NCBI RefSeq assembly: GCF_044962685.1 | Contig: NZ_JBBKTX010000002.1 | Span: 62,001 to 126,000 of the forward strand | DNA: 64,000 nucleotides | Reading direction: 5' to 3' | Source: Oceanobacter antarcticus | GTDB taxonomy: Bacteria > Pseudomonadota > Gammaproteobacteria > Pseudomonadales > Oceanobacteraceae | The notes under the pieces: generated by a model | Seen by the model: only the letters and a program-made list of their open reading frames with translations | Database searches by the model: none | What the model was told of the DNA's origin: nothing | Made by a program: the position numbers and the translations under genes | Shown here: piece by piece, positions 44,620 through 54,367 of the stretch | Numbering within the stretch: position 1 is the first letter of the stretch | Layout of the letters: each line of letters starts with the position of its first letter

Positions 44620-45333
44620 ATGAGTCGTCCAGATTATCTCAATTCCAAACCATCGCAAGCCGACGTGACGTCGTTGCCGATGGGATCAGCTCAGGATCAA
44701 ACGGTCTCTGTGGACGGCCGTAAGGTTCTGCGCAATACCTATATGCTGCTATCCATGACGCTGTTATTCAGCGCAGCGGTGGCCGGTACGTCAATGTCCA
44801 TGGGCTGGCCACATCCCGGTTTTATTCTGACATTGGTCGGTTATTTTGGTTTGCTGTTCCTGGTGCACAAAACCAAGGAAAGCGCGCTGGGGATTTTGTC
44901 GGTTTTCGCCCTGACCGGTTTTATGGGTTATACCCTGGGGCCGATCCTGTCGATGTACGCCAGTCTTCCTGGTGGCGCCAGCATCATTATGAGTGCTCTG
45001 GGTACAACCGGTCTGATTTTCTTCGGTATGTCTGGCTGGGTGCTGTCGACCGGTAAGGATCTGTCTGGTTGGGGCAAGACGCTGATGGTCGGCATCATTA
45101 TGGCGTTTGTATTATCGATTGGTGCGGTCATTTTTGAGTTGCCAGCCTTGTCGTTAGCAGTATCCGGTATGTTTGTCATTCTGATGAGCGGCCTGATTGC
45201 TTACGAAACCAGTAATATTCTTCATGGTGGCGAAACTAACTACATCATGGCGACCGTGTCGCTGTATGTATCGCTTTACAACCTGTTTATCAGCCTGCTG
45301 CAAATCTTTGGCGTGCTGGGTTCTGACGAATAG
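44620..45333 (+). CDS. yccA: Bax inhibitor-1/YccA family membrane protein
   Basis: 237 aa with seven hydrophobic segments. Family marks: GRKVLRNTYMLLSMTLLFSA at the first helix, TGFMGYTLGPIL, FFGMSGWVLSTGKDL, SSY-like AYETSNILHGGETNYI and VSLYVSLYNLFISLLQIFG. In E. coli YccA modulates FtsH proteolysis. SD AGGAG, then a terminator. Confidence 0.9.
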   Translation: MSRPDYLNSKPSQADVTSLPMGSAQDQTVSVDGRKVLRNTYMLLSMTLLFSAAVAGTSMSMGWPHPGFILTLVGYFGLLFLVHKTKESALGILSVFALTGFMGYTLGPILSMYASLPGGASIIMSALGTTGLIFFGMSGWVLSTGKDLSGWGKTLMVGIIMAFVLSIGAVIFELPALSLAVSGMFVILMSGLIAYETSNILHGGETNYIMATVSLYVSLYNLFISLLQIFGVLGSDE

Positions 45334-45363
45334 GGTTACGAATCTTCTGTGCTCAGGAAGATT

Positions 45364-45398
45364 GCCCCGGTTGGATTTGGCCCAACCGGGGCTTTTTT
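45364..45398 (+). terminator. rho-independent terminator of yccA
   Basis: GCCCCGGTTG (45364-45373) and CAACCGGGGC (45383-45392), followed by six T. Confidence 0.9.
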
Positions 45399-45670
45399 GT
45401 GTCTTTTTGCCCTTGCCTTTGCCCTGTTTGGGGTTCAGTTCTATTCCCTGTTTGAGCCACCTTTCTTTCCAGTCTCCTGCTTAATTGAATCTCTGTTTCC
45501 AGCGTGTGGCTGGTTTGGCAAAACACAAGCAACCTGTATTGGTATAACGGTAGCGGGCATCTGATCCTGGTGATTGACGTCATGGTTGGCCACTTGACGG
45601 TAATGGCTGTGCTCGCATTCATCATGGGCTGGCTCTATGCTCAACAGGTAAACAAAAGGATGGAGAGCGT

Positions 45671-47161
45671 ATGTTTGAGGTTGCTGAACTGGGGCAGTCG
45701 TTGTCTCGTGAGGAATTTGATCAACAGGTTCCGTCGCTACGTACCCGGTTACTGGAGATGCAGCAGACGCTCTTAGATGCATCCTTTCCGGTTATTGTAC
45801 TGGTGTCTGGCAGTGATGGTGCGGGTAAGGCCGTGCTGGTCAATCGCCTGAACGAATGGTTTGACCCTCGTTACCTGCGCACGCTGGCGTTTGACGACAA
45901 AACCCAGGATGAGCGTGAGCGTCCGGATTATTGGCGCTTCTGGCAAGCCTTGCCACAGAAAGGCCATATCGGTCTGTACATCGGCTCCTGGTACAGTGAT
46001 CCGATTGCCAAGCGGGTTGCAAAGACGCTGAATGACATTGAGCTGGACGGCTACCTTGCCCATATTCGTATTTTTGAACGCATGTTGGTAGAAGATGGCG
46101 CACTGGTGATCAAGCTTTGGCTGCATCTCTCCAAAGCACAACAGCAGTTGCGGTTGCAGCAGCTTGAAGCGGATCCGGCAACCGCCTGGCGGGTGACGGA
46201 AAAAGACAAGCGTCATCTGGCGCTGTACGACAGTTTCCGCTCAATTGCTGAACATACTTTGCGCCAGACCAGTACCGCAGAAGCGCCTTGGGTGGTGATT
46301 GAAAGTGCCGATCCGCACTATCGTGACATCACGGTTGCCGAACATTTGCTTGAGCGTATACAGCACCACCAGGCGTTACATACCTGTTCAGATACCCCGC
46401 TGGAAGATGAAAATGCTGAAGCTGTAGCGCTGATTCATCGTCAGAAAACCCTGTTGGGCAATCTGGATCTGACTTTGGCACTCGACAAGACAAGTTATCA
46501 GCAGCAGCTGGAACACTGGCAAGGACAGCTGTCGCTGCTGGCACGTCGCGCCTACCAGCAACGGGTTTCCATGGTGATCGTTCTGGAAGGGTGGGATGCC
46601 GGAGGGAAGGGCGGCCTGATTCGGCGCATCGTCCCCGCGCTGGATGCGCGTAACTATCAGATTATTCCAATTGCGGTGCCAACCGATGAAGAAGCCGCAC
46701 ATCATTACCTGTGGCGGTTTTGGCGCCATATTCCCCGCGATGGGCGGGTGACCATCTACGATCGTAGTTGGTACGGGCGGGTGTTGGTAGAGCGGGTGGA
46801 GGGGTTTGCCAGCCGCGCACAATGGTTACGGGCTTACAGTGAAATCAATGATTTTGAATCACAGCTGGTTGCGCACGGTACGGTGGTGGTGAAGTTCTGG
46901 CTGCATATCGACAAGGATGAGCAGCTCAAGCGTTTTAAAGAAAGAGAAAAAATCAGCTACAAGCGCCACAAGATTACCGATGATGACTACCGTAATCGCG
47001 AGCGCTGGGCCGATTATGAGCAAGCCGTCAATGATATGGTCGAGCGTACCAGTACTGAGGTGGCTCCCTGGCATCTGATTGAAGCCAACAATAAACGCTT
47101 CGCCAGAATCAAGGCGCTGAAGACGCTTTGCCAGCAGCTGGAGCAGCAGCTAGGAGGTTAA
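45671..47161 (+). CDS. pap: polyphosphate:AMP phosphotransferase (tandem PPK2)
   Basis: 496 aa, two tandem PPK2 domains. First: VLVSGSDGAGKAVLVNRLNEWFD; second: VILEGWDAGGKGGLIRRI, IYDRSWYGRVLVERVEGF and RWADYEQAVNDM. The first P-loop ends in Lys-Ala rather than Lys-Thr/Ser, as is usual for the degenerate N-terminal half of class II enzymes; only the C-terminal half is expected to be catalytic. Phosphorylates AMP from polyphosphate. GGAG precedes the ATG at 45671. Confidence 0.9.
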   Translation: MFEVAELGQSLSREEFDQQVPSLRTRLLEMQQTLLDASFPVIVLVSGSDGAGKAVLVNRLNEWFDPRYLRTLAFDDKTQDERERPDYWRFWQALPQKGHIGLYIGSWYSDPIAKRVAKTLNDIELDGYLAHIRIFERMLVEDGALVIKLWLHLSKAQQQLRLQQLEADPATAWRVTEKDKRHLALYDSFRSIAEHTLRQTSTAEAPWVVIESADPHYRDITVAEHLLERIQHHQALHTCSDTPLEDENAEAVALIHRQKTLLGNLDLTLALDKTSYQQQLEHWQGQLSLLARRAYQQRVSMVIVLEGWDAGGKGGLIRRIVPALDARNYQIIPIAVPTDEEAAHHYLWRFWRHIPRDGRVTIYDRSWYGRVLVERVEGFASRAQWLRAYSEINDFESQLVAHGTVVVKFWLHIDKDEQLKRFKEREKISYKRHKITDDDYRNRERWADYEQAVNDMVERTSTEVAPWHLIEANNKRFARIKALKTLCQQLEQQLGG

Positions 47162-47281
47162 GTTCCGCCGCGAAGAGGATTTCGGGGCGGCTAGGGCATG
47201 CTCAATTATTGGAGTGGCCCTGCCGGGTGCTCTCAGAGCAAGCCCACACAACAGGCTGCGCTCTATCATTGAGAACGCCCG

Positions 47282-47434
47282 CTAGCGATTATCTTCTTCA
47301 ATGATTTCCAGCAAGCGGCGCGCAATAGCCTCAAACAGCTGGGCCTGCTCATTATTGGTGGCAGCAGTCAGGCTGTACATCAGGCTCTCGATTTCGGAAC
47401 GAGACATATAGCGGACAGTGACAGGGTTGGTCAT
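47282..47434 (-). CDS. small protein, 50 aa, unknown
   Basis: Helical C-terminus EQAQLFEAIARRLLEIIEED. ATG 47434 with a weak GGGAA; no other family sign. Short, but composition is protein-like and it sits alone between pap and an outer-membrane protein gene, convergent with pap. Confidence 0.45.
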   Translation of the reverse strand: MTNPVTVRYMSRSEIESLMYSLTAATNNEQAQLFEAIARRLLEIIEEDNR

Positions 47435-47477
47435 AAAATTCCCAAGGTAACAGCGTTCAAATGAAAGCACTCACAAG

Positions 47478-48047
47478 TTAAAAGCGATAGCTGATCAGGG
47501 CGCTGGTGAGCCAGACATTCGGGCGTTGCCCGGCAGCGCCGCTCCGGCGGTTTTGATTACGATAATCCTGATCGTCCCGGAAGGTGCCCGCAATATCGAG
47601 GGTGACAGCACCGAGTTGGTAACCGGTACCAATCTGCCAGCCCCAGCCATTAAACACACCAACCTGGCGGCCGCTGCTGCCTTGCAGAACGATTTTTTCG
47701 CGGTGCCAAGCCGGGCCGGTGTAAAGCCGGAAACCGGGCTGAGACAATCCCCAGCCCCACATTAATTGGGTTTCAAAACCGGTGACGTCCTTGCCGTCCT
47801 GATGTATGCGGTACATCAGGAAGCGAGATGCCGCGTGATTCGTTTGTGGAAACTCCGCAAACAGAGAAACGCCGGTGTCGTCGGAGCTGGGAAAGTAATC
47901 TGCTCCGGGATCGATATCCAGGGTGGTGGCCGCAATACCAAGCCGGAAATTGGTAAAGTCATCCTTGCTGGTGTCTGCCGCAAAGGCCAGTTGACTGGAA
48001 GCAAGTAGCGCTAGCGTACAGACCGGGCGAAAAACGATGGCCTTCAT
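47478..48047 (-). CDS. outer-membrane beta-barrel protein
   Basis: 189 aa. Signal peptide to about residue 24 (CTLALLASSQLAFA), then repeated amphipathic strands (FRLGIAATTLDI, GFETQLMWGWG, VTLDIAGTFRDDQDYR), ending in ALISYRF, a C-terminal Phe as used by the Bam machinery. No specific family was recognised. ATG 48047 has AGGA 10 bases upstream. Confidence 0.7.
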   Translation of the reverse strand: MKAIVFRPVCTLALLASSQLAFAADTSKDDFTNFRLGIAATTLDIDPGADYFPSSDDTGVSLFAEFPQTNHAASRFLMYRIHQDGKDVTGFETQLMWGWGLSQPGFRLYTGPAWHREKIVLQGSSGRQVGVFNGWGWQIGTGYQLGAVTLDIAGTFRDDQDYRNQNRRSGAAGQRPNVWLTSALISYRF

Positions 48048-48309
48048 GGCATGACGTCCTGGATACATGGATAGTGCCGGGAAGGCTAAACCACGGGGCG
48101 CTGGATGGCAAGAGTGTGCGAATATTGTGCTGGATATTAATACAGTATTTTTCAGAGATCAGTAATAATACAACACTCGGTCAGGAAAGCCTCGATGGCG
48201 GCTCCTCTGTCTGAATCTGAGCGCTATACTGTCAGGCTCGGCTGCAGTACGGTCGGTTACATTGAACCGGCTTTGGTTACTTATTTATACCTGTTTGAGG
48301 AGGTTGCCA

Positions 48310-48564
48310 GTGGAATGCCGTCTTGGTTGTGGAGCCTGTTGTATCGCACCGTCGATCAGCTCGCCGATTCCGGGTATGCCTAATGGCAAGTTGGCAGGAG
48401 AACGCTGCGCCCAACTGTCGGCGGATAATCACTGTTGTATCTTTGGCTCACCAGAGCGGCCAGCGGTATGTGACCGCTTCAAGGCTGAAGCCGATTTTTG
48501 TGGTGATAGCCGTGAGCAGGCACTGCTTATTCTTAATGGACTGGAGCAGCTTACCGCTCAGTGA
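48310..48564 (+). CDS. YkgJ-family cysteine-cluster protein
   Basis: 84 aa. Begins VECRLGCGACC, then GMPNGKLAGERC and GSPERPAVCDRF: the eight-cysteine metal/cluster motif of YkgJ proteins, some of which bind zinc or iron. Start GTG 48310 has GAGGAGG 6 bases upstream; the longer ATG frame has none. Function not defined in general. Confidence 0.8.
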   Translation: MECRLGCGACCIAPSISSPIPGMPNGKLAGERCAQLSADNHCCIFGSPERPAVCDRFKAEADFCGDSREQALLILNGLEQLTAQ

Positions 48565-48596
48565 ATGGGGGTGTGTGATCAACTTGTTGAGGCATT

Positions 48597-48926
48597 ATGA
48601 TGATGTACAAATTAGGCTTTTATGTACCTGTAAGCCATCTGGAACAGGTCAAACAGGCGGTCTTTGCGGCGGGAGGCGGTCAGATTGGCGAGTACTGTCA
48701 GTGTTGTTGGCAAGTGCTGGGGAGTGGACAGTTTTGTCCCTCGGCAGCCGCGAATCCTTATCTGGGTCAGCCTGAAACGTTAGAAACGGTTACAGAGTAT
48801 CGTGTTGAGCTGGTGTCAGCGGATGATCATATTCGGGCTGTGCTGGCGGCGTTGCGGCTGGCGCATCCCTATGAAGAGCCAGCGTTTGATCTGGTGCGGC
48901 TGGTGGATGAAGCGGAATTGCCCTGA
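48597..48926 (+). CDS. NIF3-like small protein (YqfO type)
   Basis: 109 aa. Marks: MYKLGFYVPVSHLEQVKQAV, AAGGGQIGEYCQCCW and AHPYEEPAFDLVRL, typical of the C-terminal NIF3/YqfO domain that stands alone in proteobacteria. Role unknown. ATG with TTGAGG 6 bases upstream; the frame could use any of three successive ATGs. Confidence 0.85.
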   Translation: MMMYKLGFYVPVSHLEQVKQAVFAAGGGQIGEYCQCCWQVLGSGQFCPSAAANPYLGQPETLETVTEYRVELVSADDHIRAVLAALRLAHPYEEPAFDLVRLVDEAELP

Positions 48927-48988
48927 GAATTGCCCTGAAAAGAACCAGGGTATTTGGAGGTATTCACCGGGCCAGCGATCGTCGCAAT

Positions 48989-49531
48989 TTATTCGCTACT
49001 CAGTTGGTTACGGCTGATGTTGAAAATGTGCGGCTGAGGTGGATTCGGGTTGTCGAGATAGCGTCGTAATGTCTGTTCGACCGTTGCAAACGCCAGGGAT
49101 TGCCAGGGAATGTCGGCGGGGGCGAATAGTTCAACTTGCAGACTTTCCGGGCCGGATGCAAACTCGGGTCGAGGCAGATCGGCCAGAAAAAACACATGTA
49201 CCTGGCTGATGTGAGTCACTGAAATCATGCTGAACAACGACGTAATGGTCACCTCAGCATGCGCCTCTTCCCAGGTTTCTCGCAGTGCCGCCTGCTCGGT
49301 ACCTTCGTCATTTTCCATAAAACCGCCCGGCAGCGTCCAGTACCCCAGGCGTGGCTCAATAGCGCGTTTGCACAGCAGTATTTTGCCCTGATACACGGGT
49401 AATGTACCCGCGACAATCCGGGGATTGCTATAGAATATGGTGTTGCAAACACTACAAATGTCGCGTTCGCGGTTGTCCCCTTCAGGGATGCGCCGTTCTA
49501 TGATGCTGGCACATTGGCTGCAGTATTTCAT
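48989..49531 (-). CDS. Nudix hydrolase with N-terminal zinc ribbon
   Basis: 180 aa. Zinc ribbon CSQC ... CSVC (first 30 residues), then Nudix box GGFMENDEGTEQAALRETWEEA. ATG 49531 (MKYCSQC) matches the family; the longer frame does not. It may process NADH-like dinucleotides, as NudC-type proteins do, but the exact substrate is not visible. Confidence 0.85.
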   Translation of the reverse strand: MKYCSQCASIIERRIPEGDNRERDICSVCNTIFYSNPRIVAGTLPVYQGKILLCKRAIEPRLGYWTLPGGFMENDEGTEQAALRETWEEAHAEVTITSLFSMISVTHISQVHVFFLADLPRPEFASGPESLQVELFAPADIPWQSLAFATVEQTLRRYLDNPNPPQPHIFNISRNQLSSE

Positions 49532-49602
49532 CCCGTCCTCAATTGTTGCTGCGATCACACAATGGGCAGTCGGTATGGCTGCCACGGGATGAGTATACCT
49601 TG

Positions 49603-50001
49603 TTAGTTATTGGCAAGCTGCGGAAACGGAACCACCGTGCTGCTATTCGGGTTGATTGTTGTCTTGACGCTGGTTGCTTCCATGATTGCCTGGTTGCTGG
49701 GTAATGCGCTGGTGAAGCCAGCAAGGGCCGAGCGGGTATCGACTTCTGCGCCGTTGATGGTTTGGCGCATTTGGTACAGGTGATCGTGCATCATTTTTGA
49801 GACGCGGATGCAGGAATCCATCGGGTTTCTGGCGCGGCGGCGTTCCATATCGACCTGAAACTGAAGCCCACGCAGACGCCGCTGAAAAGCTGGCGGAGCG
49901 TTGTTGATGGTTTCTTCGATCATTTGCTGTCTTAAGGCTTCCAGTTGTTCCGGGTTGCTGTCGGCGAGTTTTCTCAGTTCGTCGAAGGATGGCATCTTCA
50001 C
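49603..50001 (-). CDS. DUF3135-family protein
   Basis: 132 aa. Typical pattern PSFDELRKLADSNPEQLEAL, RLRGLQFQVDMERRRARNPM and CIRVSKMMHD. Likely soluble. GTG 50001 with AGAGG 8 bases upstream looks the start. Function unknown. Confidence 0.8.
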   Translation of the reverse strand: MKMPSFDELRKLADSNPEQLEALRQQMIEETINNAPPAFQRRLRGLQFQVDMERRRARNPMDSCIRVSKMMHDHLYQMRQTINGAEVDTRSALAGFTSALPSNQAIMEATSVKTTINPNSSTVVPFPQLANN

Positions 50002-50276
50002 AGCACTGGCCTCTTGAAAATTTTTGGGAACTTGCTTGCACTTTGTGAAATCTAGTCTACCTCAGTAACAGGATGTAAAGAATCTTGTCGCTTTGTTTTT
50101 TAACCTGTCTAACCTGTTGAATTTACTTTAAAAATATTTTTGACAGTATTGTCACTCAGGTTTGGGCAAAAAAAATCTATTTGGCCGATAATCTGCTTCA
50201 ACCTATAAACCTGCTCTGAAATCCTGTCTTGAGCTTTTTCTGGTGATCGAAAGGTCTCCCTACTAGACTGTTAATT

Positions 50277-50888
50277 ATGAATCAATCCGATCTTTTTTTA
50301 CGCTTGTCCGGGGAATGGCAAGGCCATCAACCCAGGCGCTTTTCCCGTGCCGGTTTGCGCGAAGCCGCCGTGTTGGTAGCGGTTACCGATCATCCGTATC
50401 AGCCATCACTGTTGCTGACCCGACGAGCTGCTGATATGCCCACTCATCAGGGGGAGGTCGCCTTTCCAGGCGGCAAACGCGACGATACCGACCATGATCT
50501 GGTGGCAACGGCATTACGTGAAGCCCATGAAGAAGTCGGTTTGTCTCCCGAGTATGTTCAGGTGGTGGGCATGCTGGATCAGGTGGTGTCCAAATTCGGT
50601 TTTCTGGTGACGCCGGTATTGGCGGTGATTCCCCATGAGGTGGCGTTAACGGCCGATCCGAGGGAGCTGGACTGCCTGTTTCATGTGCCGCTGGCATTTT
50701 TTGATCAGCCGCCATCCGGGTATTTCCAGCGGGATGGTATTCGTATGCCGACCTGGATATTTGAACGTTTTCGGATTTGGGGGCTGACGGCCTACATTAC
50801 TGCGGAGATGCTGAATCGTTATTTTGCCGCTGAGATTGCGCTGGGTACGGTGGTACCCGCTACCGCAGAAGACCCTGAAGACGTGTAA
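50277..50888 (+). CDS. nudL: CoA pyrophosphatase-type Nudix hydrolase (NudL-like)
   Basis: 203 aa. REAAVLVAV strand, then Nudix box GGKRDDTDHD...REAHEEVGL, preceded by MPTHQGEVAFPGGK, the CoA-type signature. Full-length. Divergent from the DUF3135 gene across 275 AT-rich bp. Confidence 0.88.
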   Translation: MNQSDLFLRLSGEWQGHQPRRFSRAGLREAAVLVAVTDHPYQPSLLLTRRAADMPTHQGEVAFPGGKRDDTDHDLVATALREAHEEVGLSPEYVQVVGMLDQVVSKFGFLVTPVLAVIPHEVALTADPRELDCLFHVPLAFFDQPPSGYFQRDGIRMPTWIFERFRIWGLTAYITAEMLNRYFAAEIALGTVVPATAEDPEDV

Positions 50889-50962
50889 TCGACACTGTCT
50901 TGTTCTGATCAGACCCAACGGGTAGCATTCCCCCCTTCGCTTACTGCTGCTGGAGGCCGCTC

Positions 50963-51193
50963 TTGTCTACGGATACGACGCCATCTGCCGGAACTGAATT
51001 GCCGGTAAAATCCCCTTGTGTTCATGTCTGTGTGCTGGATAACCAGGACATTTGCCAGGGGTGTTATCGCTCCGGTATGGAAATCAGCCAGTGGGGCCGG
51101 ATGTCGAACAGTGACAAGCGCGATGTACTGACGCGGTGTCATCAGCGGGAGCTGGTATCAGGAAATGTGTTTGTTATAGCCCCCTCTTCCTGA
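50963..51193 (+). CDS. DUF1289-family protein
   Basis: 76 aa. Signature SPCVHVCVLDNQDICQGCYR (four cysteines) and GRMSNSDKRDVLTRC. Start TTG 50963 has GGAGG 6 bases upstream; no ATG in frame earlier. Short iron or zinc-type domain; function unknown. Confidence 0.82.
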   Translation: MSTDTTPSAGTELPVKSPCVHVCVLDNQDICQGCYRSGMEISQWGRMSNSDKRDVLTRCHQRELVSGNVFVIAPSS

Positions 51194-51280
51194 GTCGGTA
51201 TTTTTTGTTGTTATTCATTTTTATTGGCGTTAGGCGGATGATACGGCCCGGTGCTGATTTGCTTGCCAGAGAGTCTGATT

Positions 51281-52504
51281 ATGTCTGATGTTGCTGCTGT
51301 CCTGAATGCCCCGGTTATCGGTACCCCTTTTTCAGCTACCGCGACTCGAGTGCTGTTGTGTGGCTCTGGAGAGCTGGGCAAAGAGGTGGTCATTGAGTTG
51401 CAGCGCCTGGGGTGTGAGGTGATTGCGGTGGATCGCTACGCCAACGCTCCGGCGATGCAGGTCGCAGATCGTTGTCATGTGATCAATATGCTTGACGGTC
51501 AGGCCTTGCGTGCGGTGATTCAGCAAGAGCAACCAGCCTTGATCGTGCCGGAAATTGAAGCCATTGCGACGGCGACATTGGCAGAGCTGGAAAGTGAAGG
51601 GTTTCGGGTTGTGCCAACTGCCCGTGCAACTCAGTTGACGATGAATCGTGAAGGCATTCGTTGTCTGGCGGCAGAGACACTTGGAGTACCCACGTCGAGT
51701 TATCGTTTTGCGGCCTCAGAAAGTGATTTTTACGCGGCTGTTGAGACGATCGGTTTGCCGTGTCTGGTCAAGCCGATCATGAGTTCGTCTGGTAAAGGAC
51801 AAAGCTTTGTGCGAACGGCTGCGGAGCTGGCTCCGGCCTGGCGTTATGCGCAAGAAGGTGGTCGTGCAGGGCAGGGGAAAGTGATTGTCGAAGGGTTTGT
51901 GGATTTTGACTTTGAAATCACATTATTGACTGTCCGTCACAGTGATGGGTGCGGTGGCACGGTGACGAGTTTTTGTGATCCGATTGGCCATCGCCAGCAA
52001 GACGGTGATTATCAGGAATCCTGGCAACCGCAGCAAATGACCGCAGCGGCCTTGCTACGGGCGCAGGAGATTGCCACCACCGTGACCACTGAACTCGGTG
52101 GCTGGGGGTTGTACGGCGTTGAACTGTTTGTGCGCGGGGATGAGGTTATTTTCAGTGAAGTCTCTCCACGACCACACGATACCGGGCTGGTCACGCTGAT
52201 TTCGCAAGACCTGTCGGAGTTTGCCTTGCACGCACGGGCGATTCTGGGATTACCAATCCCGTCCATTCGTCAGTTCGGGGCTTCTGCGTCAGCGGTGATC
52301 CTGGTAGAAGGACGTTCAGCGACGATGCAATACGGCAATCTGTTTACTGCCATGATGGAGCCGGACACCCAGCTGCGCCTGTTTGGCAAGCCGGAGGTGC
52401 AGGGCAAGCGGCGTCTGGGGGTCGCTCTGGCAAGAGCTGAGTCTGAAGCGCTGGCGCGTGACAAGGCAAAGCGCAGTGCCGATGCGGTAACTGTGACGTT
52501 GTAA
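51281..52504 (+). CDS. purT: formate-dependent phosphoribosylglycinamide formyltransferase
   Basis: 407 aa. ATP-grasp enzyme of purine synthesis. N-terminal MSDVAAVLNAPVIGTPFSAT, RVLLCGSGELGKEVVIELQ, VKPIMSSSGKGQSFVR, EVSPRPHDTGLVTLISQ. Uses formate to formylate GAR. ATG 51281 fits family; the upstream ATG at 51251 adds 10 unlikely residues. Confidence 0.94.
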   Translation: MSDVAAVLNAPVIGTPFSATATRVLLCGSGELGKEVVIELQRLGCEVIAVDRYANAPAMQVADRCHVINMLDGQALRAVIQQEQPALIVPEIEAIATATLAELESEGFRVVPTARATQLTMNREGIRCLAAETLGVPTSSYRFAASESDFYAAVETIGLPCLVKPIMSSSGKGQSFVRTAAELAPAWRYAQEGGRAGQGKVIVEGFVDFDFEITLLTVRHSDGCGGTVTSFCDPIGHRQQDGDYQESWQPQQMTAAALLRAQEIATTVTTELGGWGLYGVELFVRGDEVIFSEVSPRPHDTGLVTLISQDLSEFALHARAILGLPIPSIRQFGASASAVILVEGRSATMQYGNLFTAMMEPDTQLRLFGKPEVQGKRRLGVALARAESEALARDKAKRSADAVTVTL

Positions 52505-52559
52505 ACCAGTCAGCAGTACACAACAGGGTTTGGTGTTCCAGGCAGGCGATTCTTTCTAG

Positions 52560-54230
52560 CTATTCTGGCCAGGATGTTGACTGTCGGCTCGCAAAACCCA
52601 GGTCAGCAGTATTGCCGTCGGCCAAATCGCCATCGGCTGAATCGCTACCTGCCGCAGGTCGCAGCGAGGCAACATCAATCACCCGATATTGGTTACGGCC
52701 GTTATTTTTGGCCAGGTACAGTGCTTGGTCTGCGAGTTGTAACCACTCTTCGGCGGAGATAAACCCTAGCCATGGCCCACCATGGTGAATCCAGGCGGCT
52801 CCCATACTGATGGTCAACCGGTGGCTGACATCGGAATCCGGGTGGGGTATCGCCAGGATTCTGATGGCATTGGTTATCTGAGTACATAACTGCTCAAGCT
52901 CTTCTCGGCTGTCGGCATAAACCAGCAAGACAAACTCCTCACCGCCAAAGCGGGCAATTTCCTCATCGGTTCGCCGAGCCAGTTTCGACAGTGCCGTCGC
53001 GACCTGCTGCAACGCCTGGTCTCCCTGCTGATGACCGTAGCGGTCGTTATAAAGCTTGAAATAGTCGATATCGATCATGATCAGTGCCATGGATAACGGA
53101 TTGCGGCAGAGTCGATACCAGGCTCTTTCCTGCATACGGTCAAATCCACGTCGGTTGCGCACTCCGGTCAGGGCGTCGGTGTGACTGAGCACTTCAAGGC
53201 GCTGGTTCTGATCCCGAATAGTAGCTACCAACTGGTTGTGTGAGTTGGCTAGCTGGGCTATCTCGGTGATGTAGAACGATTGGGTGAGCGGCAATTCTTT
53301 TATATGTCCCAATTTCAGGTTACGTAACAAATGGCTATTGGCGACTTTAAGGGGTGTGATAATCAGGTGTAGAATGATTGAGAATAAGGATACGGGAATT
53401 GCACCAATGATGAGCATTTCCTGCAGGGTATTCATATTTAAGAGATGCGGCAGGCTAAGATCCGGGTCGGTGATTTTCAGGCAGTAGACGGGTTGCTCAA
53501 ACGGGTCTAGCAAACAGCGTATGACACTGATCATCGCGATGCTGACCGGCTCATCAAATCCCTGGGCAGGGTTGGTGATGGCAACGGCGGCAATGTTCAG
53601 ACGGGTAATGCGTTCAAAGTCGCCCAGCATGGAGTTGTTCAGGTGTTTCATAAACACCATCCAGCCAACACCTTCGCCTGTGCCATCGGAACGGGAGATT
53701 GGATTAGCCGCAATCATGGTGGGGAACCCATCGATCAGTGTCATGGCGGTGGCTGGAGTGCTGCCAAGTAGAACGGTTTGTAGAATCGGTGGCAGTAAGC
53801 GGTCGGTTGTGCCCGAATAGTGCTCCAGCTGTCCGTTGGCGTTGCTGTAGCGATAGCCAGCCCGCAGAGTCTGGTTGTGATCCAGAATCATCACACCATT
53901 GAGTGATAATGAGGCAAAAGTCGACACGATAAAATTGGAACTCAGATAACCGTTTTTATCGCGACCATTACGGATGAAATCCCAGCTGTCATCCCACTGG
54001 GCATGGTCGTTGGTCATTATCTGGAGCTGTTCCTGAGCAAGCGACAAGGCTTGGGCCAGGCTTTCGATGCCGCGTTGTTGCTGGGCTGCGGCAGTGGCCA
54101 TATCGGCAGGGTAGCTGACCCAGTAGCGAAACCCGGTCAGCCAGACAAACAGGAGTGTCAAATAGCTGATGACCAGGAGTGTATAAAGCGTTTTTACCGA
54201 AAGCTGTTGTGGAGATACCTTTTTCGGCAT
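52560..54230 (-). CDS. CHASE4-type diguanylate cyclase
   Basis: 556 aa. N-terminal helix (TLYTLLVISYLTLLFVWLTG), periplasmic CHASE4-like sensor (QIMTNDHAQWDDSWDFI), second helix at about 275-300, HAMP-like linker and GGDEF domain with GGEEF near residue 428. The usual RxxD inhibitory site is RTDE at the right spacing, so product inhibition may be altered. Makes c-di-GMP. Confidence 0.9.
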   Translation of the reverse strand: MPKKVSPQQLSVKTLYTLLVISYLTLLFVWLTGFRYWVSYPADMATAAAQQQRGIESLAQALSLAQEQLQIMTNDHAQWDDSWDFIRNGRDKNGYLSSNFIVSTFASLSLNGVMILDHNQTLRAGYRYSNANGQLEHYSGTTDRLLPPILQTVLLGSTPATAMTLIDGFPTMIAANPISRSDGTGEGVGWMVFMKHLNNSMLGDFERITRLNIAAVAITNPAQGFDEPVSIAMISVIRCLLDPFEQPVYCLKITDPDLSLPHLLNMNTLQEMLIIGAIPVSLFSIILHLIITPLKVANSHLLRNLKLGHIKELPLTQSFYITEIAQLANSHNQLVATIRDQNQRLEVLSHTDALTGVRNRRGFDRMQERAWYRLCRNPLSMALIMIDIDYFKLYNDRYGHQQGDQALQQVATALSKLARRTDEEIARFGGEEFVLLVYADSREELEQLCTQITNAIRILAIPHPDSDVSHRLTISMGAAWIHHGGPWLGFISAEEWLQLADQALYLAKNNGRNQYRVIDVASLRPAAGSDSADGDLADGNTADLGFASRQSTSWPE

Positions 54231-54367
54231 GGATAAATCCGGTTTGGATGTGGGTGATGTAAGGATAGTCGGGTTGGGCGAAGTTGTCGGGTCTTGCTGC
54301 GTTATTTCGGCAAGCTAGGTGGATGAGAATATTTGGCATTGATTTGCAGGGGGCGGTGAGACGCAAT